38,415 bases of DNA, taken from Elusimicrobiota bacterium (GTDB taxonomy: Bacteria; Elusimicrobiota; Elusimicrobia; UBA1565). The position numbers and the translations under genes are program-made. The DNA lies in contig NVTF01000004.1 of the NCBI GenBank assembly GCA_002401485.1, forward strand, positions 14,550-52,964. The letters run 5' to 3'. Under the pieces are notes generated by a model. It saw nothing but the letters and a program-made list of their open reading frames with translations. It was not told where the DNA came from and did no database searches. Shown in pieces: positions 26,506 to 33,229 of this stretch (positions within the stretch are counted from its first letter, which is position 1; the number at the start of each line of letters is the position of its first letter).

Positions 26506-27184
26506 CTCTTTTTCTTCCCAGAAGATCCCCGCGTTAAGCTGCTTGCTGCTCATCAGCGCTTGTGCGGGGACTTTTTCTTCCCCCCCGAAAACGGTCTCCA
26601 TCCCGTCGGGCACCTTCCTCTCGATTGAATTGGTTGATGAGTTGACCACGTCAAAAAACAAACAAGGAGATGTTTTTCGCGGGCGAATTCTTGAGGGCGT
26701 TTGGATTGACGGCGCGGTGGCGGTTCCTCCCGGGACGACAGTGCGCGGCACGGTGGTTCTTTCGGAAGGGTCGGGACGAATTAAGAAACGCGCGAAAATG
26801 AATGTGACCTTACACGAACTCCAACTCGGTGCTACGCGTTATGCGGTTCATACCGATACATTGTCTTATGTGGGTGAAAAACACGCGGGCAAGGGCATCG
26901 GGTCGATGATCGGCGGCGCGCTGCAGGGCGCGCTGTACGGCATATTGTTTGGCGGCGGGAAGGGCGCTGTGCTCGGTGCTGGGGCGGGTGCGGGCGCTGG
27001 GGCTGTGGGCAAGATCTTTAAAGGAAAGGAAGAGATTAAGTTTGAGCAGGGCGCGCGGCTGCTGTTTGAGGTGATGGATTCCTTTATAGTCCCGGAAGGC
27101 AAGGCGGCGCCAAAACCCTCAGAGCCGGGAGACGTGGATTTATCCGCGCCTAAGAAGGAAGAGACCGGCAAACCTTCCTCTTAG
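26498..27184 (+). CDS. Hypothetical lipoprotein with glycine-zipper-like segment
   Basis: PALSCLLLISACAG lipobox; GKGIGSMIGGALQGALYGILFGGGKGAVLGAGAGAGAGAVG. The start codon lies in the 3' acceptor strand of the tRNA gene. Confidence 0.75.
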   Translation: MAHSFSSQKIPALSCLLLISACAGTFSSPPKTVSIPSGTFLSIELVDELTTSKNKQGDVFRGRILEGVWIDGAVAVPPGTTVRGTVVLSEGSGRIKKRAKMNVTLHELQLGATRYAVHTDTLSYVGEKHAGKGIGSMIGGALQGALYGILFGGGKGAVLGAGAGAGAGAVGKIFKGKEEIKFEQGARLLFEVMDSFIVPEGKAAPKPSEPGDVDLSAPKKEETGKPSS

Positions 27185-27456
27185 CGGTGTTTGACCTGGG
27201 GTTTTCGATCAGGCCCGCTCTTACTTGCGAGCATCCCGCAGGCAAAACCGAAAACAGAAAACAAAATGTTCGCCATGATCGCGCTTTCGAGTTTCCCTCC
27301 GGCATAAAACAAGGACGCGATGGTGAGGAGGGTAATGATCAATAGGAGACTGGTGGAAGTGCGGCCGAATCCTTCGCTTTTGGTGCGAAAAAACCCGATC
27401 AAGGATCCGGCGCCGATGGCGAAGATTCCTGCCATGAGCCAATTATTTTCAATCAT
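27181..27456 (-). CDS. Small multi-TM membrane protein of unknown function
   Basis: 91 aa with three hydrophobic stretches (AGIFAIGAGSLIGFF, SLLLIITLLTIASLFYAG, IMANILFSVFGFACGMLA); convergent with the upstream lipoprotein, sharing 4 nt at the stops. Confidence 0.6.
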   Translation of the reverse strand: MIENNWLMAGIFAIGAGSLIGFFRTKSEGFGRTSTSLLLIITLLTIASLFYAGGKLESAIMANILFSVFGFACGMLASKSGPDRKPQVKHR

Positions 27457-27488
27457 GCCTAATCTTATTGCTCCCGCTGTCGTTCAAT

Positions 27489-27517
27489 AAAAGTTTATCC
27501 CGGGATAAACTTTTTTT
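27489..27517. terminator. Bidirectional Rho-independent terminator-like palindrome
   Basis: Perfect 26-bp palindrome AAAAGTTTATCCCGGGATAAACTTTT (27489-27514) followed by more T residues; A/T tracts on both strands. Confidence 0.7.
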
Positions 27518-27649
27518 CCAGGGTCATGAGCGTTTGGAGAGACAGTTGGAGACAGCGTGAATCCACTTAACTTGTGTTCACTTAACTCTCTTCTGTCCTG
27601 CTGAGTTAGGGTTTTACTAGGTACCACGAAACGGGGGGCGTCACCCGTG

Positions 27650-27871
27650 TTAGAATTCGCGCAGAAACTCTTCCCTGGAAATTCCGGCGGTGTTTAGATT
27701 TTTCTTTATTATCCAAACTGGAATGCTTTTGGATTTCTGAATAACAACGGGTCGTTTCATATCACGTCCTGTCATTGAAACATGGTCACCCTTTTGATGG
27801 GAAACTTTAAGCCCTTTTCTGCGGAAGTATCGGATTAATTTTTCGCCGGAAACAGGAACCAGCTTCGGCAC
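27650..27871 (-). CDS. hicA: HicA-like toxin (type II TA)
   Basis: MPKLVPVSGEKLIRYFRRKGLKVSHQKGDHVSM...; dsRBD-like HicA fold motif with the conserved His (KGDHVSM) and a C-terminal IIKKNLNTAGISREEF motif. Confidence 0.85.
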   Translation of the reverse strand: MPKLVPVSGEKLIRYFRRKGLKVSHQKGDHVSMTGRDMKRPVVIQKSKSIPVWIIKKNLNTAGISREEFLREF

Positions 27872-28221
27872 TATGCCGAGCCGACTGGAATACGAACCCG
27901 TCTATCGATTCGTTCTGCGCGGCTTAGTAAGTGTTCTGGAATCGCTCGTTGGATATTGGCAGGACTTTCCGTAAGTCGCGGCGCAATTAGCTTTCGCCCT
28001 TCAACTTTGTGCCATCCGAGATTAAAGAGGACTTTTTCACGAGTGCCATCCTTGTAAATGGTCTCGAGAAAAACCTGGACGGCTTCACCGAAATTCCGCC
28101 GCACCTCGGTTTTGGTTTCGCCGCTTGACGAAACATCAAGTGCCGGAGTGTACATGATCCAAGTGTTATCTTCTTGGAACAAAAACACGGGAATATTAGC
28201 CTGTACGTAATGAGTTGCCAT
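27871..28221 (-). CDS. hicB: HicB-like antitoxin
   Basis: IPVFLFQEDNTWIMYTPALDVSSSGETKTEVRRNFGEAVQVFLETI matches the HicB core pattern; immediately upstream of hicA with a 1-nt overlap. Confidence 0.75.
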   Translation of the reverse strand: MATHYVQANIPVFLFQEDNTWIMYTPALDVSSSGETKTEVRRNFGEAVQVFLETIYKDGTREKVLFNLGWHKVEGRKLIAPRLTESPANIQRAIPEHLLSRAERIDRRVRIPVGSA

Positions 28222-28586
28222 CTTTATATTTTACCTGCCAATAATATTATAAAAGCAACTCTTCGTGTTCGCCAGCTCTCCGAAAAGCATCGTTTTTTTA
28301 AGTTCAAATCCGCTTACAATTGATATCCGTAGAAGTTGGCGGCATTTTTAGGACTATGCGCGTGCTCTGCAGCCGCGGGGATTCAAATTGCGAATTTGAT
28401 TAAGCTCCCGCTAATTCGAGTTTGAGTTTACTGCGTTTCACCGGCCAATACTTTCTTCGGCGTCAGGTCAAGATTAAGTAAAGAGGGAGAGAGATTAAAT
28501 GCTGACCCATTATCAAAATCAACAGCTAGTCCAATAAGTCCCAGCAAATTAACAAAAGTCCAACCGCTCAACCGCCCAGAAATCGG

Positions 28587-28877
28587 GACGGTGCCAGTCC
28601 TCCTGCGCGTGATTCACGAACATCCATCGGGGACAGAGCATCCTTAGAGAATCCTTCCTCTCTTGATTCCCGGGGGTCTAAGGCACGCAAGGCACTAGAA
28701 TATCTGAAGGCTGTTTCGGGAATTGGATGGTTTGAGGTTGAGGGCAATGATGTCTATATTGGATTTCTTGCTTGGGCAACGACAGGGAGCAAGGGTTGGC
28801 GTCCTGGAGCGCCGGGTTACATATGCAATGCTACTGCTCGCTATGGGAAAGTCCAGAAGAGCAATTGTGGAGGCTAA
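28587..28877 (+). pseudogene. Possible gene remnant (open frame without usable start)
   Basis: Frame reads DGASPPARDSRTSIGDRASLENPSSLDSRGSKARKALEYLKAVSGIGWFEVEGNDVYIGFLAWATTGSKG...CGG*. Protein-like composition, but no ATG/GTG/TTG in frame back to the upstream stop at 28527. Confidence 0.3.
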
Positions 28878-28938
28878 AAACCGGACGCTACATGAATTTT
28901 ACGATTGACCATATTTATACGGTGAGATAGGAGAGAAA

Positions 28939-29205
28939 ATGGGTCTCATAATTCTTTGGTTCCTCTGCGGAGTAGTGGCGGCAATGATTGGTTCGAAGAA
29001 GGGCGAAGGTTGTGGTGCGTTTTTCTTGGGAATCCTTTTGGGGCCTTTTGGAATCCTCATTGCGGTATTTAGTCGGGGCAATCGTAAAACTTGTCCGCAT
29101 TGCAAAGAGTCGGTCCATAAGGATGCGTCGGTTTGCTCCCACTGCCAGAGAGAAATTAAAGAACCAAACAAAATCGATGACGAAAGTTCAGACGTAGGGG
29201 TTTGA
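28939..29205 (+). CDS. Small membrane protein with C-terminal zinc ribbon
   Basis: MGLIILWFLCGVVAAMIGSKKGEGCGAFFLGILLGPFGILIAVF then CPHCKESVHKDASVCSHCQREI (CxxC...CxxC); purine-rich GGAGAGAAA upstream as possible RBS. Confidence 0.8.
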   Translation: MGLIILWFLCGVVAAMIGSKKGEGCGAFFLGILLGPFGILIAVFSRGNRKTCPHCKESVHKDASVCSHCQREIKEPNKIDDESSDVGV

Positions 29206-29790
29206 GTCTTGAATTGCTCGCAGAATGTCGTCGCGACATTTGTGTACGGTCGGTAATCTGGTCGGTGACATGAAGAATGCTGACCCATGAGTCGGAACCT
29301 GCTCTGCCGAAAGCGGTTGTCAGAAAGTTAATCGAGATTAAATCGAAATGACGGAATAGATGGGAGTAGGTTGAATCGGTGGTATATTCCTGGCCCAATT
29401 AGCATCGGCTCTGGTGAAGACAGGGCTATTCGCGGCTTTTTTGGGCTGGAGTCTTTGAGTTCGCAGGGCCATCCATTGAGAAAGGCGACGAAGTATTTCC
29501 TTCCGAGAAAGGACATTTCTTTTTTTGCCTGTCGTTTCCCTAATACAAATTCGTCCATTACATTGGGATGTCGCTTGCAACATTTACAGGGTGCGTGATC
29601 TTGTTTCATGCGTTCCCTGCAGTGGTGCTCAACATAGGTCATGAATAGTTCGAGTCCTGCGGTTGAGGCGGCCAGCGCTCGGCGTGTCCGTGGACCTCGC
29701 TTTTTCACTTTTGAATACCATCGAGTAGGACTTCCCCCAAGCAATTGAGCACGAAACAGGCCGATCCAAATTTATGAAGCTAAGAACAGC

Positions 29791-29796
29791 TATAAT
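29791..29796 (+). promoter_or_regulatory. Likely -10 box (TATAAT) for tRNA-Leu
   Basis: Consensus TATAAT ending 8 nt before the tRNA 5' end. Confidence 0.5.
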
Positions 29797-29804
29797 CCCC
29801 CGAT

Positions 29805-29888
29805 GGGCCGGTGGCGGAACTGGCAGACGCGCACGCCTTAGGAGCGTGTGTCCGTAAGGACTTGTGGGTTCGACTCCCATCCGGCCCA
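29805..29888 (+). tRNA. tRNA-Leu (TAG)
   Basis: GGGCCGG/CCGGCCC acceptor, CACGC-CTTAGGA-GCGTG anticodon arm, long variable arm (GTCCGTAAGGAC), GTGGG TTCGACT CCCAT T arm. CCA not encoded. Confidence 0.93.
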
Positions 29889-29906
29889 ACCCCTTAAACG
29901 ACAAAG

Positions 29907-29931
29907 CCCTGTGCCCTGCACAGGGTTTTTT
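29907..29931 (+). terminator. Rho-independent terminator after tRNA-Leu
   Basis: CCCTGTG-ccctg-CACAGGG hairpin followed by TTTTTT. Confidence 0.85.
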
Positions 29932-29948
29932 CTTGAGCCCCAATACGC

Positions 29949-29954
29949 TATAAT
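29949..29954 (+). promoter_or_regulatory. Likely -10 box (TATAAT) upstream of tig
   Basis: Consensus TATAAT 48 nt before the annotated tig start; AAGGAG RBS-like sequence follows at ~29986-29991. Confidence 0.45.
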
Positions 29955-30002
29955 ATCCATCTACACGCAGGTTCCCCCCCTATATAAGGAGAAAACACTT
30001 CC

Positions 30003-31283
30003 ATGGCTATTTGGACCCCCACTCAAAAAATGAAGACCACCAAACTCGAAGAAAAAGGCACGCTGCGCCGCTACAAAATCGAGATCCCAGAGGATAAACT
30101 CGATGACGCCGCGCATAATGCGCTTGTTCGCATGCAGCTCACCGCACGCCTGCCCGGCTTTAGACAAGGAAAAGCCCCCTTGGATATGGTCAAACGCCAG
30201 TTGGGTGAACGCGCCCGGAGCGAAGCCGTTGACGATCTTCTCAAACAAGCGATCGGCGATTTGATTAAGGAGCAGGAGCTTCGTCCGATCACGATGCCCA
30301 AGGTCAAGGATCTTCATTTGCACCCCGGCAAACCGATTAGCTTGGAAGTCGAAGTCGAAGTCGCCCCGACATTCGAGCCCAAGGGCTACAATAAAATTTC
30401 AGTCACGAAGAAGGAATACGTAATCGATGACAAAGAAATCGATGCACGCGTGAAGCAGCTGCAGGAAGGAAACGCCCGCTTAGAAGCCGTTAAAGGCGAC
30501 GCAGTCGAGAAGGATCACTACGTTGTGATCGACTTCGAACTCAGCCGCGACGGCAAGGTGATTGAAGGCGGTCAAGGCAAAGGCGAACTCATCGACATGG
30601 GTTCTGACCAGAGCATCGAAGGACTCAACACGGGACTGCTCGGCGCCAAACGCGGCGAAGAGAAGGAACTCGAAGTGAAGATCGGCAAAGAAAAGACTCA
30701 GGCGAAGGTTAAGGTTGTTGAGATTAAAACCAAGATTCTCCCCAAGATCGATGACGATTTCGCCAAGGACCTCGGTTTCGACACGCTTGATGCCCTCAAG
30801 ACCAAGCTCAAAGAAATCGCCGATCAAGAGAATAACAAGAAGTCCGAGACCGAGCTGCAGCGTGAGATCGAGGACCAGCTTCTTTCCGCGAATAAATTCG
30901 ATGTGCCCAAGGCCATGGTCGATCAGCAGGCTGAACACATGCTGAACCGCATCATCGGGCAATTCGGTCAGCAGCCCGGCAAGGAACTCCCTAAGAAGGA
31001 ACTCGAGGAGCTCCGGGCCAAAATCGCTCCCGACGCCGAGAAGTCAGTGCGCATGCAGTTCATCATCTCCGAAATCGCTCACCGCGACAAGGTGGAAGTC
31101 AGCGATGATGAGTTCAAAGCGGAACTCGACGCCGCGCTATCGGGCGCGGAAAACGACAAGCAGAAAGGTGAGATTAACGAAACCTTCAAGAAGCGCGAAG
31201 ACGATATCCGCGCCTCGCTGCGTGAGCGCAAGGTTTTCAAGAGCATTCGCGAGAACGCGAACGTCAAAACCGTAAAAGCTTAA
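30003..31283 (+). CDS. tig: Trigger factor (ribosome-associated chaperone/PPIase)
   Basis: N-terminal ribosome-binding LPGFRQGKAPLDMVKRQLG (GFRxGxxP signature), PPIase middle domain, acidic/helical C-terminus. Start may instead be ATG at 30030. Confidence 0.94.
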   Translation: MAIWTPTQKMKTTKLEEKGTLRRYKIEIPEDKLDDAAHNALVRMQLTARLPGFRQGKAPLDMVKRQLGERARSEAVDDLLKQAIGDLIKEQELRPITMPKVKDLHLHPGKPISLEVEVEVAPTFEPKGYNKISVTKKEYVIDDKEIDARVKQLQEGNARLEAVKGDAVEKDHYVVIDFELSRDGKVIEGGQGKGELIDMGSDQSIEGLNTGLLGAKRGEEKELEVKIGKEKTQAKVKVVEIKTKILPKIDDDFAKDLGFDTLDALKTKLKEIADQENNKKSETELQREIEDQLLSANKFDVPKAMVDQQAEHMLNRIIGQFGQQPGKELPKKELEELRAKIAPDAEKSVRMQFIISEIAHRDKVEVSDDEFKAELDAALSGAENDKQKGEINETFKKREDDIRASLRERKVFKSIRENANVKTVKA

Positions 31284-31963
31284 ATTTCAAAGGTTGGCAT
31301 CGTTCGCAGGACGTCGCCTGCGATTTCGCGGTAGACCGCCCGGATCACCGGGTCTGTCACGTTGTATTCTTCCGCGGGTGTTACCGCGACCGGTATTTCG
31401 TCTTCCGCCGCGGCAAAAATCGTTTTCACCGCTTCCTGCAATTCTCCACGGGGAGATACGAGGAAACTGTACTGCTCAATTCTAAAAGTGTCCGAGCCAT
31501 TTTTGGTCCACGTTTCTTGATACACCGTTATGTCGCCGACAGCAAATCTCAAGACCGCATGGATGATCGTCTCATCTGCGGCCGGGAGGATTTCCACAAA
31601 TTGTTGGCAGGCGATTATGTCGATTCCGTCTTTTCCCTCCTGACGTATCCGCCTCAAACATCGCGCGGGCTGGTCAAAGAGATCAAATCCTGCTTCTCCG
31701 TTTTTGAGGAGGTGGCGGGAGAGTTTACCGCCCGTATCGACAGTTGCGATGTCCGATTTTTTGATGGCGAATGACAAGGTTTCTGCCTGGGCCTGGATCG
31801 CCTTCATGTGAGCCGCGTTTTCGGTCGTCGATACCTGAAGACGCTTCATGCCTGCCATCGGAGCCGCCTGCATGCCGGGCAGTTGGCGCATCTGCATGTT
31901 CATGCGCTCAAGGCCTTCAGCGTTGGCGCTTGCGGCGAGGAGGAGGATGGTGAGTATCTTCAT
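31280..31963 (-). CDS. Hypothetical secreted protein
   Basis: MKILTILLLAASANAEG signal peptide; convergent with tig, sharing a TTAA stop overlap. Confidence 0.65.
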   Translation of the reverse strand: MKILTILLLAASANAEGLERMNMQMRQLPGMQAAPMAGMKRLQVSTTENAAHMKAIQAQAETLSFAIKKSDIATVDTGGKLSRHLLKNGEAGFDLFDQPARCLRRIRQEGKDGIDIIACQQFVEILPAADETIIHAVLRFAVGDITVYQETWTKNGSDTFRIEQYSFLVSPRGELQEAVKTIFAAAEDEIPVAVTPAEEYNVTDPVIRAVYREIAGDVLRTMPTFEI

Positions 31964-32075
31964 ATCCTCAGGATGTTCCGAAAGCCTGTAATAGGGTTGG
32001 GACGGACGGGCCCGAAAGGGAAAAAAGAGGGCCTATCTGGGTTTAGGTCCTTGGGGTCTGTTGTCAACTAGGGCG

Positions 32076-32519
32076 TCAGACTTGCGATTCCAGCTGCTTC
32101 TGCACTTCTTCCATGGCCTTTCCCTTCTGATCCTTTATGGTCTTGGCCAGCATGGGAATCATCATCTTGTAAACCATGCTCTGGGGGATCAGCTCGACCT
32201 CGAGATCCACGACTGTTTCCCCGTCTTTCGGAGAGAACTTCAAATCGACGGTGGTCGGCAGATCCTTGATATGGAACTTGCGCAGCACGCGTTTGTTTTC
32301 ATCAAATTCCACGGTTTCAATCCGGATCTCATCCATCCCGGGAAATTGAGTGCTCACGACTTGTTCGGCGCCCTTGCCGGTACTCGGTTTTCCATCAACG
32401 GGTTTAATACTGATCTTTCCCTCTGAAGCCTTGCTAAGTTGTTCGAAGTCGTTGACGATCGTAAACACCTCTTCAACGGGGCGCTTAATCGTGATTTGGA
32501 AGTTCTCTTTCATGAACAA
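32076..32519 (-). CDS. SRPBCC/START-like superfamily protein
   Basis: [28 protein letters not shown]...[12 protein letters not shown]...[21 protein letters not shown] pattern of polyketide-cyclase-like proteins. Confidence 0.7.
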   Translation of the reverse strand: MFMKENFQITIKRPVEEVFTIVNDFEQLSKASEGKISIKPVDGKPSTGKGAEQVVSTQFPGMDEIRIETVEFDENKRVLRKFHIKDLPTTVDLKFSPKDGETVVDLEVELIPQSMVYKMMIPMLAKTIKDQKGKAMEEVQKQLESQV

Positions 32520-32602
32520 GATTTTACCAAATTGACTCCAATTTGTCTGAAAATGTCGCTCTTATTGCCTCTTGTCCCTTATTAATCTGTTATCATAATT
32601 CC

Positions 32603-33229
32603 ATGATCATCCCTACAATTCTTGAGCGTTGGAACCAAGGTTCCGCAGTCGGTTATGACATCTATTCCCGCCTTCTCAAAGACCGCATCATTTTTGTCGG
32701 TGGGCAGGAGGGCGTAGTCACCACGGATTCCGCCAACTTGCTGATCGCCCAGCTGCTTTATCTCGAAGCCGAAGATAACGACAGGGATATCTACCTTTAT
32801 ATCAATTCGCCCGGCGGGATGGTCTCGGCGGGACTCGCGGTTTACGATACCATGCAGTACATCAAGGCCCCGATTACGACGATTTGCATGGGTATGGCCA
32901 TGAGTTTCGGCGCCATGCTGCTTGCGGCCGGTTCTCCCGGCAAACGAATGGCCCTTCCGTATTCACGCATCATGATCCATCAGCCGTTGATCGGCGGGCA
33001 TGGCATCGGCGGCCAGGCGTCCGATATTCAGATTGAAGCCGACGAGATGCTTAAAACAAAGGCGAAGCTGAATCTTCTTTTTTCCAAACATACGGGGCAG
33101 AAGGTTGAACAGGTTGAGAAAGATATGGACCGCAATCATTACCTCTCTGCCGAAGATGCCAAGAAATACGGCATCATCGATCATGTGATCGAGCATAAAC
33201 CCCATAAGATTGCATTAGCGGTTAAATAA
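32603..33229 (+). CDS. clpP: ATP-dependent Clp protease proteolytic subunit
   Basis: [91 protein letters not shown] at 32603 matches the typical ClpP N-terminus better than the tracked 32543 start. Confidence 0.95.
   Translation: MIIPTILERWNQGSAVGYDIYSRLLKDRIIFVGGQEGVVTTDSANLLIAQLLYLEAEDNDRDIYLYINSPGGMVSAGLAVYDTMQYIKAPITTICMGMAMSFGAMLLAAGSPGKRMALPYSRIMIHQPLIGGHGIGGQASDIQIEADEMLKTKAKLNLLFSKHTGQKVEQVEKDMDRNHYLSAEDAKKYGIIDHVIEHKPHKIALAVK

Noticed and set aside
27557-27590. Two CACTTAACT copies (27564-27572, 27579-27587) as a possible CRISPR or iteron array
   Set aside because: Only two 9-nt copies at 15-nt spacing; no array, no cas genes or rep gene nearby.
28723-28908. 61-aa ORF MDGLRLRAMMSILDFLLGQRQ...
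   Set aside because: Overlaps a more protein-like alternative frame and has no supporting motif.
29328-29744. 138-aa minus-strand ORF near tRNA-Leu (and overlapping plus-strand ORF 29371-29598)
   Set aside because: Some protein-like stretches (CKCCKRHPNVMDEFVLGKRQ), but I recognise no family and see no clear RBS; left uncalled. BLASTX would decide.
29629-29943. 104-aa minus-strand ORF spanning tRNA-Leu
   Set aside because: Runs through a confident tRNA gene and its terminator.
31280-31283. Shared TTAA stop overlap between tig and the convergent secreted-protein gene (similar at 27181-27184)
   Set aside because: Compact convergent stops are common and need no special explanation.
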